NCBI GenBank assembly: GCA_033439265.1
Contig: JAVTVX010000002.1
Span: forward strand, 1,498,001-1,562,000
Length of the DNA: 64,000 nt
Reading direction: 5' to 3'
DNA from: Dillenia suffruticosa
Lineage: Eukaryota; Streptophyta; Magnoliopsida; Dilleniales; Dilleniaceae
Shown here: in pieces, positions 31,866 through 44,444 of the stretch
Numbering within the stretch: position 1 is the stretch's first letter
Layout of the letters: every line of letters begins with the position of its first letter
Translations under genes and position numbers: made by a program
The notes under the pieces: generated by a model
Seen by the model: only the letters and a program-made list of their open reading frames with translations
Told to the model about the DNA's origin: nothing
The model's database searches: none

Positions 31866-34800
31866 ATGGAGTCGCCTCCTTTACCAACACCAATCCCTAA
31901 TTCCAAGTACTTCGTCTCTCTTTCTATCTCTATCCATTTTCCCTCTCTCTCTCTCTAATCTGATTGTTCTGGGTGCAGGAAACGAGTGTATTCTAGTACT
32001 GATTCTGCGTTTATGGATCCGGATGTGATCGAAATCGGGCCGCCGGTTTCTCGGAGTACGACTTCCAAGTCTGCTAAACAGAAGCAGGTTAGGTTTATAT
32101 TTTAATTTCCCTCTGTCGCTTGAGTTATGCGTGTTGATTTAGTGAAATCAAATCCTTTTGATCGTCTTATTTTTTCTGGTACTCCTTTTTTTTTTTTGTT
32201 CTTGATCGGTTTATTTTGGGGTTAATTCTGGTGATTAGTGATTGGATTCGTGAGAAATTTGGATAATTGTTGTGCGGGGTTATCACATTTGGAAGTTTTG
32301 GAAATGATTTCTCTATCCGTGAATCGGTTTTGGTTAAAATTAATTTTTGCTGATTTTAGGGTTTGGTTTTGAGGACTCATTAAAACAAAAAAGTTGTTCC
32401 TATGATCCTCTTTCGGCGAAGCTTCAGTGTCTATCCAACGAAATGACATGTTAGAACTGCATAGTCCAGGCCTTAGCATCTTGATAAACATTATATAGGC
32501 CAAATATTTTGTTAGTTTCGACCTCTGGTGCTATGGCTCCTTTGTAGTTTGGATGCCTCATAGGCAATTGCTCAAGTACTTTCTATACATCTGAAATTTT
32601 CTTGAAACTTGAGGAATATATATGTAGGTTTTTTCTTTTAATAAGAAAAAAATAGTATCGGATGTATTAAAGAATGTACAAAAACCCCAAGAATGAGAAA
32701 TCCGCATAGACTGAAAAAAGAACAAAGAGTAAAGCAAAAGGCTAGTATATAACTGCTTGCCAATCCCTTCTTGACTCTTCTAAAATATGCCCACTCTTTA
32801 CCGAATACTGTCTTGTGTTAGCAATACAATCAAGGATTTGAATTAGTCCAGAGAATAGAAACTTCTTTTGCGGTGTTGGGCACCTGGAGAACTGAATCAT
32901 TGTCAATGAATAGATATAATACCTAAGTGGTGATATGCTGCCCCCTCAGTTAAATACAATAGTGATGCTATTGCTTTAATTATCATCTTAGATTATGAAG
33001 TAATTGCAAATAATTTGCTAAAAGGGTATGAGCTATAATTACTTTCAAAAGCAATACTAGGAAAGCAATAGTTGATGGTAGTTTATTAGCATAGCGTAGA
33101 TTAGTCATATCAGCTCTATGGACTATGTGAGGAAAAGAAAAGGATGCTACACAACAATCCAAGAAATCAAGTAATGGAAACTATATGTGTAAAACGTAAA
33201 ATCTCTAAGTAATTAAAAGAAGGAAATTGGATTTCACGAGGCATCTTTTGTTATAGAAGATCAAAGATTATTTAACTAAAGAAGCTCTAGTTCTTAGAGT
33301 ACCTAATGGGTGTAGTTGGAAATGAGAGTTGATGGTTTGATGTAACTGTTAATGTAGCCATAAGGCTGAATACTTGTTTCAGAATATTAAACGACTGCAA
33401 AGATAAAGTCATAAAAGATAATCTTGAGCATACAAATTATTGAAAGGAAAGGCTGAGAGAGTAAATAAACATAGACTCAATTGTAAAAATTTTCTTTTTG
33501 GTGCATTCAATGTGTTGGTGTCTTGGTTGATTAGATAGGTAAAGGGAACAACAGACTTCAAGCAATTTATGAAAATTGAACACTTTTATGTTTAGCAGAA
33601 CTGGAATAAAGTAAAAGTTTAGAGAATTTCATCAGAAATTATCATTCTAGTAATGGACAAGACATGATAAAGAGGGACATTTCCCACTTTATCATGCCCA
33701 ATATTGTGACGTATAGATTAGCGAATAGTTGGTGAAGCAAAGGATTGCTTTTGGGGTTCTAAGGGACTTTAAAGTTAATTTGGTGAATCTCTGATAGAAT
33801 GTTCATGTTTTAGAGTAATGAAAACTAAAATGATAGCTCAAAATGTGTGTTTTAGAGATGAGAATGTTTAGGTAGATGAGGAGATTGTTGAGAAAACTTG
33901 TATTCGGAATGCATATACGGCGAATCTTTGTTTATTATTGATGGAGAAATAACAAATTTTGTATCTCGTGATATACCAAAATAAATATTAATCCACACGG
34001 AGAGAGTAAGAGGTACTGGACACTTAAGCCCAGAAGTTCTTTTGCTTTTGGTTAATCTTTTCTTGTATTTTTTATTTGTGGTTCCTTTTATCAAATTTTA
34101 ATTCTGAAATTTAGCATGTTCTAATTGAATAGGTGTCATATTTTGTTGTTCAATTATCATAATAGTTGAAGTAATATTTTCTTGTAGGTTATTCAGCCTG
34201 AAATAATTGATATTGATATAGATGAAGATACTGCTGATGTGATGATCATCGATGAGAAAATTGATTCAAGTGCTAAGGGGAAGGCTGTGAAAATTGATTG
34301 TGCCAATGGCTCTAGTTATCAAGATAAGGTATTTAATTGGAATTAAGAGGTTTTTGCTGCTGCTTGGCTCTTTTTCATGTTCAACTACTATTTACCTTGT
34401 GACATCTCTGTTATTATAACTGTTATTTTTTTTATTATTTTTTTTTGCTTTTCTTTCCTAGGAAGTTGTGCCAAATCATTTTCTTGGCCCAAGTAATTTG
34501 GCAAAACATGCATCTGTGGATGGGAATCAAAATTCCATGAGCCTTGCTGCAGGATCACATAATTCTATTAATTTAGATGACTATGGTTCTGATTTATCTT
34601 ATGATGATGAGCTCTTTGATATGTCTCACGATGATATGATATTTGATGATGAATATGCACGCCTGCAAGCTCATTTTGATCATGTGGATATTCCACCTGG
34701 AATTGAGGCACCTATACCATGGTGGCATGGTGCTACTGTTAGCAAGAAGAATGCGGCTGCTGCTGGTAGTTCACACAACTCAAGTTCACAAGCTAATGGG

Positions 34801-37472
34801 AATCTGCTCTTGGACATTCCGTCTAATCAGTTGGACCAAAACAAAATGAAATATATTTCAACTCCGGATTCAAGTTTTAATACTAAGACTAATAGCATGA
34901 GCCAGCCTGTTAGCAAGGAGCTGTCTTCATCTCAGAGTAAAAAAGAGCTAGCCGAACCTAACAATTTGTTGCATTCAAGTTCTTTTCACAACTGGGGTTC
35001 TTTTAACAACTGGGGTGCTGCAAAGGTCCCACCATCTACCAATTCTTCATGGTTTTTTGATCCTTTCGTGGGTGCAAATACATTGGATGCTTCACGTAGC
35101 TTTGCACATAATTATTCATCAAATCTGTTGAAGGCCACTTCTGGAGTGGAGCCGAGTTCATGGAATTCTTTTCTTCCTGGAAGTTTTAACAACCAAGTTG
35201 GCTTTCCACAGAATTTGACCCATCAGAATCTTCCTATGCCGCCAGCGCATCTTGCTTTTGGTGTAGATTCATCCTCACTTTGGCCCCAGAGTTCTTCTGT
35301 GGTTAAAAAGAAAGGCTCCTTCAAAAATGCTTTGTCTTATGCGGGTGTATTTGGTCAGAATGCTGTACATTTTATTCCTGAGGAAGAGACAGATATCACA
35401 TGGCTTAATAACCATGATTGCTGTCAAAATAATCCATCAGCTGATGGTAGTTCAGCAGTTTCTTCTGAGTTTCTGGTTGAAGATGATATTTTGATGAAAT
35501 TCAAACTTTTTAAGCAGTTTGGCACTGTTGAAGATCATTCTGATCATCACTACACTCGTCAGGGCTCCCCGTTGAAGCAGGTAGTTTATTTTGAATGATC
35601 CTGTCTGCTTTCATTCTTACAATGGGTAATCTTATTCAATTTTGGGATTTCTCTAATTCTTTCCTACAGCCACCAAAGAGTTGGGCAAAGAGAATACAGG
35701 AGGAATGGAAGATCTTGGAGAGGGATTTACCAGGTCAGGTTTTTAATTTTAATTTTATGTATACATTTATTTGTTTTGTCAAACTCTGTCATAATGAGTA
35801 TCATTTGGTTATCTATGTCTATGATCATATTTCTCCAAGTGATCTATTCATTGTTAACTGCATTGTCAATGTCGATGGTCATTGGGGTTTCATGTTTGGA
35901 TGGTTGCCCTTGTCTAAATCCTCTTTTACTCACACTTCATGCTATAAGTCTCGTTTGTGTCTGGTATAGGCGCTGCTAAGTTTAGATGCATCTCTAACTT
36001 CTTATTTGCCCCTTCCGTTGCTTCAACAGATAAAATCTTTGTTAGGGTCTATGAAGGAAGAATGGATCTCTTAAGGGCAGTAATTGTAGGAGCAGAGGGC
36101 ACTCCCTACCACGATGGTCTATTCTTTTTTGACGTTTTCTTTCCTTCTAGTTATCCCAATTCGCCGCCTGTATGTAACTGAATCATTTCTTCACTTGTTT
36201 GTGGCTCTGTAATTTATACATGATTAGCCTCTTACATATAGAGAGATTCTTGTACCAGCTTGTTCACTACCATTCTGGTGGCCTGCGGCTTAATCCAAAT
36301 CTGTATCACAATGGAAAAGTGTGCTTGAGCCTTCTCAACACTTGGAACGGAAACAAGAATGAGAAGTGGGTTCCTAACATGTCTACAATGTTACAAGTTT
36401 TGGTCTCTATTCAAGCTCTTATTTTGAATGCAAAGCCTTTCTTTAATGAGCCTGGATACGAAAGAATGAGTGGGTCTAAAAGTGGAGAAAAGAGTTCCCT
36501 GCAGTACAATGAAAACACATTTCTCCTGTCATTAAAAACTATGCTGTATTCAATGAGAAGGCCACCCAAGGTATGAATATTCAATTACCCACGTTACATT
36601 TTTTTTTGCAGTGGGCATTTTTAAGGCAACTATGCTTCACATTGTTCATACATGTAATCGTTGATAAGTGTGTCATAATTTGATCATATGGCAGGGTTGG
36701 TATGACCACAGTTCTATAAGATTTGAATTGTAGGTGATTGAGTCCTTGGCTCCAATTGGATGTGTTTTTCTTTCTCAACTCTGGGCTTGTTTTACTTAAA
36801 GCTCTGGACATGCATACATTAGCGAGTCTGCATGGTTGCAAATGAGACCCATATGCATTATGTTGTATACATGCTTCAGACCTTCCTGTGGTGTTCATTT
36901 CTTCTATCACTTTCTATCTATTATTTGCATATTGCATCACCTGTTCTATTGTCAGACAAGCTATGCTTTTGCATTTGTCCGGTGATGTGTGCTGCATATC
37001 CTCTAAAGAGAGATATATTTCTATCAGCAGTCTGTTGTACCCTTCAACCTGCCCATGCATATTTCCATCTTTGTGGTCGACTTGGAAGCATTAGCATGTG
37101 AGATGTGACCTGCACTGTTTTCACCCTTCAGCTTTCAGTGTCTAACCATATGAAATTGTCTATGTGCAGCACTTCGAGAATTTTGTTGCAGGTCATTTCT
37201 ACATGCATGCACATGATATTTTGGTGGCATGTAGAGCATATATGGATGGTGCTCAAGTAGGGTGTCTTGTCAAAGGTGGAGTTCAAGATGTTGATGAGGG
37301 AGATACAGCCTGCTCGAACAACTTCAAATTATCTTTGGCTAACTATGTTGTTTCGCTTGTCAAAGCCTTTACCCAACTTGGGATAAAGGATTGTGAGAAG
37401 TTTCTACCTCCACAAAGTGGAAGAGATCAAGAAAATGGTATGACACAGGCTGCATTAACTGGGAAAGCATAA
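31866..37472 (+). CDS. UBC25: PFU/UBC25-type ubiquitin-conjugating enzyme E2, 742 aa
   Basis: Large E2 of the PHO2-family (PFU1/UBC25) group, related to animal BIRC6/UBE2O; it accepts ubiquitin from E1 on a Cys and transfers it to targets. Exons: 31866-31906, 31979-32087, 34188-34328, 34462-35580, 35670-35733, 36030-36169, 36259-36570, 37170-37472. Phases join and give 742 aa. The N-terminal half is acidic and Ser/Asn-rich, with 'VIEIG' and 'IIDIDIDED' patches that resemble SUMO-interaction motifs (inference). The UBC domain begins near residue 471 ('PPKSWAKRIQEEW'). It contains 'YHDGLFFFDVFFPSSYPNSPP' and the active-site segment 'NGKVCLSLLNTW' with Cys560, followed by the family's long C-terminal helix region. 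The ATG is the first in a GA-rich leader. The PFU family is secure; UBC25 rather than a sister member is likely but not proven. Confidence 0.92.
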
Positions 37473-37782
37473 ATGAAGTATCAATTTTGATATTTGATGG
37501 AACTGCATTGGATAGGTTTCTTTCAGGTTTCGATTTTTCAAATACTGATTTATGCATGGATGCTCAGTCATACAGTGTTTATATATTTGTTTTTGGCCTT
37601 AGGATGCACAGTTATCTCGCCTGATTTTGTAAATAGATCTAGGCATGGATGGGGCTATAGAGGTGAAATCTGATTATCTACATATCGTGGGGTTGATTCG
37701 AGAGCTTTTACCCAAATATTCCTATATGTAACTAACTCAGCTATTGATGTTCTGATTTCAACGTAGAAATGGCATCTATTAA

Positions 37783-37819
<37 letters not shown>

Positions 37820-38651
37820 TTCCATGTTGACTTTGATTTTTCAGGAACTTTATTCCAATTGTTAAGGTTTTCAAGTGGGCGCCTGACCCAGTTTGGCAAT
37901 TTGTGGGTTATTATTCACCATTCTAGAATTTCCTATTTGTTTTGGGAATTCGGTAAGGATATCATAGCCATTTGAATTAAATAAATGAATGAAAATGTAT
38001 TACTCTTAGAAGGAATGCTAAAATCTGAGAAAGGGACATTTTGTGAAAATGATGGCGACATTTTGGATTTAATTGTTTGACATAATCCCTAAGATCCAAG
38101 GATAAAAGATAACTTGAAATGAGAATTGAGCAATATCTATCTCAAAAATCATCCGAGAAACTAACACAATGTTTCTTTTTCTTTTTTTTTTTTGACTTAT
38201 TATCGGTATTTGAAATCATATTTTAGTAAATTCAATTCGAGTTGCTATGGGGCCCTATTAGGAGGTGGCATTTTCAACATATATATATATATTTTTAATT
38301 TTTAAGTTTCGAGTATGAAATTTGATTAAAATATCTAACATCTCATCCTATTAATCTGATTGTTCGTTAATGATTTTATTATTATTTTACAATAATTGAA
38401 CTATATAATAAAGATAGCTATTTGTTGTTTATAAATATTTAATCACCATATGCAAACAAAATCTGATTTCAAAATTTATTAATAATAAATGTATTTTTTA
38501 TATTTTTACTAATTAAATTAGTGATTCTTTTTCTGCTCATAAATCTTTTGTGATATTTATAGCGCCAATAGAATCAATTTTAAATTTTTAAAATTTTATT
38601 TCAAAAATTTTTATTAATTGAAATATGTTAAGTTGGTGTAATTAACATTTG
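37473..38651. other. UBC25 3' region and intergenic DNA
   Basis: Contains the UBC25 3' UTR (end uncertain; 'aataaatgaatg' near 37980), a (CT)n tract at about 37785-37814 and a minus-oriented SINE-like copy at about 38174-38345. No gene is seen. Confidence 0.5.
38174..38345 (-). repeat. SINE-like repeat copy (minus orientation)
   Basis: A T-run, then 'tatcggtatttgaaatcat', 'aattcaattcgag' and 'ggccctattaggaggtg', with the family head near 'aacatctcatcc'. Moderately decayed. Confidence 0.5.
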
Positions 38652-39532
38652 TCTTCTTTATGATTGTTGTTCTCATTTGGCCCGGAGAAAAAACGCTAAA
38701 CATGAACCCACTGATCTCGAGAGAGACGTTATTTTTAAATTAATGTTACTGTCCTTGTTGGTAAATATGTCGGCATTTGACCACATGTAAAAAATAATAA
38801 TAATAATTTAAATTTTAAATATGAAAAATTATTTTAAATATAAGAAATTATCTCGTGATCCCATCGTCTCCCAAATATCTCCCAGATCTTTTCCACGTGA
38901 GTTAACCTTCGGAGATTAAGAGTTTGAATATGATTCAACTCTCTGTACATTATTGATGAGCGTTTGAATCGAGTGCAATTGAGAATTGTGAAGAGAGATT
39001 GAAATATTTATGAAATGTACATTCAAGGATTGAGAAATTTTTTGAGTCAAAAAATTTATTTTGTCGTTTGGATTATCAAATTTTAGATTGAGATATCATG
39101 GTATAATAGTGATGATTCGATTTTATGATCATGGCATTGCATTTATTCGAGAGAATTCGTGGTTCAGTCGTTTTGGACGCCAACACATCGAAAATATCAT
39201 AAAAAATTTAATCTTTCAATTTTTTGAGAATTATCTTCCGTTAGTATCAAATAAATCTAACGCTCCCGTTAAGAAATTTAACCTCCAACAGGTCTTGTTC
39301 CTCGAAATCTTCATAGATAATATAGTTGTCCCTTCCAGCGAATTCTCCAATGCAAATATGAGAGAGAGAGACCGAGAGGGGGAGAGAGAGAGAGAGCGAG
39401 ATAAGAAATCTTCATTGATAATATATTTAATGCAAATACGAGAGAGAGAGACCGAGAGGGGGAGAGAGAGAGCAAGACAAGAAATCTTCATTGATTATAT
39501 ATTTGTTCCTTCCGGCGAATTCACCAATGCAA

Positions 39533-39594
<62 letters not shown>

Positions 39595-40524
39595 ACTTTA
39601 TTTATTGGCCTTGGAGGGTTATATGTATGCTCCAATTTCAATCTTCTTTATGATTGTTGTTCTCATTTGGCCCGGAGAAAAAACGCTAAACATGAACCCA
39701 CTGATCTCGAGAGAGACGTTATTTTTAAATTAATGTTACTGTCCTTGTTGGTAAATATGTCGGCATTTGACCACATGTAAAAAATAATAATAATAATTTA
39801 AATTTTAAATATGAAAAATTATTTTAAATATAAGAAATTATCTCGTGATCCCATCGTCTCCCAAATATCTCCCAGATCTTTTCCACGTGAGTTAACCTTC
39901 GGAGATTAAGAGTTTGAATATGATTCAACTCTCTGTACATTATTGATGAGCGTTTGAATCGAGTGCAATTGAGAATTGTGAAGAGAGATTGAAATATTTA
40001 TGAAATGTACATTCAAGGATTGAGAAATTTTTTGAGTCAAAAAATTTATTTTGTCGTTTGGATTATCAAATTTTAGATTGAGATATCATGGTATAATAGT
40101 GATGATTCGATTTTATGATCATGGCATTGCATTTATTCGAGAGAATTCGTGGTTCAGTCGTTTTGGACGCCAACACATCGAAAATATCATAAAAAATTTA
40201 ATCTTTCAATTTTTTGAGAATTATCTTCCGTTAGTATCAAATAAATCTAACGCTCCCGTTAAGAAATTTAACCTCCAACAGGTCTTGTTCCTCGAAATCT
40301 TCATAGATAATATAGTTGTCCCTTCCAGCGAATTCTCCAATGCAAATATGAGAGAGAGAGACCGAGAGGGGGAGAGAGAGAGAGAGCGAGATAAGAAATC
40401 TTCATTGATAATATATTTAATGCAAATACGAGAGAGAGAGACCGAGAGGGGGAGAGAGAGAGAGCAAGACAAGAAATCTTCATTGATTATATATTTGTTC
40501 CTTCCGGCGAATTCACCAATGCAA

Positions 40525-40568
<44 letters not shown>

Positions 40569-41498
40569 ACTTTATTTATTGGCCTTGGAGGGTTATATGT
40601 ATGCTCCAATTTCAATCTTCTTTATGATTGTTGTTCTCATTTGGCCCGGAGAAAAAACGCTAAACATGAACCCACTGATCTCGAGAGAGACGTTATTTTT
40701 AAATTAATGTTACTGTCCTTGTTGGTAAATATGTCGGCATTTGACCACATGTAAAAAATAATAATAATAATTTAAATTTTAAATATGAAAAATTATTTTA
40801 AATATAAGAAATTATCTCGTGATCCCATCGTCTCCCAAATATCTCCCAGATCTTTTCCACGTGAGTTAACCTTCGGAGATTAAGAGTTTGAATATGATTC
40901 AACTCTCTGTACATTATTGATGAGCGTTTGAATCGAGTGCAATTGAGAATTGTGAAGAGAGATTGAAATATTTATGAAATGTACATTCAAGGATTGAGAA
41001 ATTTTTTGAGTCAAAAAATTTATTTTGTCGTTTGGATTATCAAATTTTAGATTGAGATATCATGGTATAATAGTGATGATTCGATTTTATGATCATGGCA
41101 TTGCATTTATTCGAGAGAATTCGTGGTTCAGTCGTTTTGGACGCCAACACATCGAAAATATCATAAAAAATTTAATCTTTCAATTTTTTGAGAATTATCT
41201 TCCGTTAGTATCAAATAAATCTAACGCTCCCGTTAAGAAATTTAACCTCCAACAGGTCTTGTTCCTCGAAATCTTCATAGATAATATAGTTGTCCCTTCC
41301 AGCGAATTCTCCAATGCAAATATGAGAGAGAGAGACCGAGAGGGGGAGAGAGAGAGAGAGCGAGATAAGAAATCTTCATTGATAATATATTTAATGCAAA
41401 TACGAGAGAGAGAGACCGAGAGGGGGAGAGAGAGAGAGCAAGACAAGAAATCTTCATTGATTATATATTTGTTCCTTCCGGCGAATTCACCAATGCAA

Positions 41499-41552
<54 letters not shown>

Positions 41553-41599
41553 ACTTTATTTATTGGCCTTGGAGGGTTATATGTATGCTCCAATTTCAA
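38652..41599. repeat. Three tandem copies of a roughly 980-bp unit
   Basis: Units are 38652-39641 (990 bp), 39642-40615 (974 bp) and 40616-41599 (984 bp). By eye they are almost identical; the differences seen are mainly in the length of GA runs. Each unit starts 'tcttctttatgattg' and ends 'atgctccaatttcaa'. Near its end each holds two sub-repeats containing 'accgagagggggagagag', then a pure (GA)n run (39537-39590, 40527-40565, 41507-41549). The third unit runs straight into the leader of the first DUF2921 gene, so its upstream region is triplicated. A 159-240-aa reading frame in each unit has no recognisable motif and extends through the GA repeat; I do not call it a gene. Confidence 0.95.
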
Positions 41600-41660
41600 A
41601 CTTTATGGTCATTCTATTATCTTCTTCTTTTCCTGCTCCGTGATTTTCATATATATCATC

Positions 41661-44444
41661 ATGCGAGCTTCCTCTTCTTCTTCTGTAGAAGTCCCAAGAA
41701 CATGTTTATTATTCCTCTTAATCTTGTTTATTGCATCGATTTCTTCATCTCAGGCGGAACTCAACTACACTGATTACTGCAACTCAATTGTCCCTGAACA
41801 AATCACTCAAACCAATATAGACTTCCCAACCGACCCACTTTTTTCCTTCTACGATGCTCATTACAGCGGTGGAGACAAAATTTTCGAACAAGACTCACAG
41901 AAATACAAAAGATCACTCTCATTCAACACAGTTGGAAATATGTATCTTACCAATGTTGAAGGTGTTTACAAGAGTGAAGCAAACCTTGTTTTGCGAAGCT
42001 TGAACATGGACTACCTATCTGATTTCTTTGATTCATCACATTCCACTTTTCTCAAGGGTACAGTGAGGTTTAGGCTAAGTGGGATTAGGTCAGAATCTTC
42101 GGGGAAGCTTTGTATGGTTGGTTCTGGCTCCGGTTACTCATCACAAGGTACTTTACTTAACTTGGATGCCGTTCTTAAACTTAATTATGTGAACAATCCA
42201 AATTTTTCTTCTTGTTTGGTTTCTGGTACTTTGGAGAGCTTGAGTTCAGCTGATGATTTGAATTATTTTGAGCCAATTAGTATTTTGGCGATTCCCAGAA
42301 TGAATGGGTATGATTATACATTGTTTCCGAAGAAGCCGGGAAAGGAATTTTCAGGTGGCATTGTTGATACTCCAAAGAGCTTGTCACTTGGTTTGCAGTC
42401 TAGCGAAGGAGTTTGTTCCATGTTGCCCAACTGGGCCAATCACTTTCAACTTATATTTGGTGAATGGTGCGAAGGAGCCGGAAAGAACTGCAATCCTTTT
42501 AAAGGGGTTGCAGATTATCGGCCTCAAGTCATGTCCCTGAAGAAAATTCAATGTTCAGATGACAAGAGAAAGCTGAGACTCTGGCTTGAGTTTCCAAGAC
42601 AGGCCGTTGTTGATTCTGATTACAATTATCAACCGTTTGATCCCACCACAACATTAGTTGGAGAAGGCTTGTGGGATGAAGAGAAGAATCAGCTCTTGGT
42701 TGTCGCTTGCAGAATCTTGGATGCAACAAGTTCTTTTGACAATGCTCGCATTGGAGACTGTTCAATTAAGATGAACTTCAGATTCCCAGCAATATGGTCA
42801 ATAGAGGACAGAAGCAGCATTGAAGGGCAAATTTGGAGTAACAAAAATGTATACGAGTCCAGTTACTTCAGTAGAGTCTACTTTCAGAGTGGCCCCGACA
42901 GCACTGTTGGAATGCGTGGCTTGAAGTATGAGTACACAAAAATGGAGCAAGTAAGAGAACTTTGCCCTAAAAACAAGCCTGTTGGGAAGAAAGGGGACAT
43001 ATTCCCCGACCAATACTCGAATAAGTTGAGATTCAAAATGACACTAAAGAACTCGAAAGGGAATTGTGGGTCAGGCTTGGCTGTTCCTCTTTCCATCGGT
43101 GATCGCTTTTATGAACGAGATTATGAGAGTTCATGGTTTGAAAATGCTGAACTCCCAGCTAAAACCAGCCATAGAAGTGTCCCTATGAATATCAGCTACA
43201 AGATATCATTGTCCTTGTCATCTGGTGTTGATCTTGCTTTTGGGAAGCTACTCTCAAACTTTTCTTCACATGTTTCTAGTAAGATCAAAATTTCTGCAGA
43301 AGGAATTTACAATGCTGAATCCGGGGCATTGTGCATGATAGGTTGCAAAGAGCTAGACTACTTTCACCATGAGCATACGAATGAGACAATGGATTGTATG
43401 ATTCTGATTAGTCTGCAGTTTCCTCCAACAAATGCAAAGAGTGCAGGGTATATCAGAGGAAGTATCAAAAGTTCTCGCTGTGAATCTGACCCACTTTACT
43501 TCACACAAGTTGATATCTCTTCAAAATCCGCTACTAGTTCAGCCAGAGCAAAGCAATCAACCTGGAAAATCGATATGGGCATCACCATCATTTTAGTCTC
43601 CAACACACTTTCCCTGGTCTTTGTTGGTTTTCAACTCTTTTATGTCAAAAAACATCCTGAAGTGCTTCCCTTCATTTCATTCCTCATGCTTATCATTCTT
43701 GGTCTTGCGCAAATTATCCCTCTTGTACTCAACTTTGATGGTCTCTTCACAAGAAGCCATTATCGAAGACATGTCCTGCATGTAAAAGGCAGTTGGCTTG
43801 AAATGTGGGGTGAGGTGCTTGTCAGAGCAGTGACAATCCTGGCAGCAATCTTGCAACTGCGACTTATTCAACTAAATTGGTCTGCAAGAGCTGGTGAATG
43901 TGGAAATGAAAGGGCCTTGTGGACCGCAGAGAAAAGAGCCTTTTATGTGTCTCTACCACTGTACATGGCAGGAGGTTTGATGGCTTTTATCATGCACTGC
44001 TCTGGCTTTAGAGGCAGGCGAGTGATGATTGTTATGAAGGATCTACAGAACTCTCTTTGGAGTAGCTTAAGATCATATGCAGGTCTGGTTCATGATGGCT
44101 TTCTTCTCCCACAGATCTTGCTCAATCTCTTCTCCAATTCGAAGAAGGCCTCTCTGTCTCATGTCTTCTACATTGGAACAACTATCATTCGGTTGCTCCC
44201 ACACACATACAATCTTTACAAGGCTCAAAATGATGTTACTGAGTTCGATGATTTCTACTATCGTGTGAACTCTAGTGAAGACCATCAGTTCTCGTCTTTG
44301 GATGTTGTCATCCCTTGTCTTGGTGTGTTGTTTGCTGCGATCATCTTCTTGCAGCAGTTGTCTGCCGGTTCTTGCTTCTTTCGCAAGAAAGGTGGAGAGC
44401 ACCAAGACCATGAAGAGGGGTTGCTTGAAAAAAATATCTCCTAA
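41661..44444 (+). CDS. DUF2921 membrane protein A, 927 aa
   Basis: Intronless CDS for a plant DUF2921 protein of unknown biochemical role. A signal peptide (about residues 1-33, hydrophobic core 'TCLLFLLILFIASISSS') is followed by a long ectodomain of about 600 residues, then seven predicted membrane spans between about residues 640 and 897, and a short tail. The ectodomain has three related modules marked 'GKLCMVGSGSGYS', 'NQLLVVACRIL' and 'GALCMIGCKEL', the latter two followed by 'FRFPA' and 'LQFPP' strands. The same family name covers plant FLY1-like proteins (from memory), which end in a RING domain; no RING cysteines are seen here. The ATG at 41661 is the first ATG of the frame; earlier in-frame codons are GTG or other. 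It is the most divergent of the three tandem copies, and the third repeat unit forms its upstream region. Confidence 0.9.
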   Translation: MRASSSSSVEVPRTCLLFLLILFIASISSSQAELNYTDYCNSIVPEQITQTNIDFPTDPLFSFYDAHYSGGDKIFEQDSQKYKRSLSFNTVGNMYLTNVEGVYKSEANLVLRSLNMDYLSDFFDSSHSTFLKGTVRFRLSGIRSESSGKLCMVGSGSGYSSQGTLLNLDAVLKLNYVNNPNFSSCLVSGTLESLSSADDLNYFEPISILAIPRMNGYDYTLFPKKPGKEFSGGIVDTPKSLSLGLQSSEGVCSMLPNWANHFQLIFGEWCEGAGKNCNPFKGVADYRPQVMSLKKIQCSDDKRKLRLWLEFPRQAVVDSDYNYQPFDPTTTLVGEGLWDEEKNQLLVVACRILDATSSFDNARIGDCSIKMNFRFPAIWSIEDRSSIEGQIWSNKNVYESSYFSRVYFQSGPDSTVGMRGLKYEYTKMEQVRELCPKNKPVGKKGDIFPDQYSNKLRFKMTLKNSKGNCGSGLAVPLSIGDRFYERDYESSWFENAELPAKTSHRSVPMNISYKISLSLSSGVDLAFGKLLSNFSSHVSSKIKISAEGIYNAESGALCMIGCKELDYFHHEHTNETMDCMILISLQFPPTNAKSAGYIRGSIKSSRCESDPLYFTQVDISSKSATSSARAKQSTWKIDMGITIILVSNTLSLVFVGFQLFYVKKHPEVLPFISFLMLIILGLAQIIPLVLNFDGLFTRSHYRRHVLHVKGSWLEMWGEVLVRAVTILAAILQLRLIQLNWSARAGECGNERALWTAEKRAFYVSLPLYMAGGLMAFIMHCSGFRGRRVMIVMKDLQNSLWSSLRSYAGLVHDGFLLPQILLNLFSNSKKASLSHVFYIGTTIIRLLPHTYNLYKAQNDVTEFDDFYYRVNSSEDHQFSSLDVVIPCLGVLFAAIIFLQQLSAGSCFFRKKGGEHQDHEEGLLEKNIS

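Noticed and set aside
39061-41504. A 159-240-residue ORF repeated three times
   Set aside because: It is the same frame in each tandem unit, half of it is GA repeat ('RERERE'), no family motif is visible, and length differs with repeat number.
38652-41599. CRISPR-like regular repeats
   Set aside because: Units are about 980 bp and directly adjacent without spacers, in a plant nuclear context.
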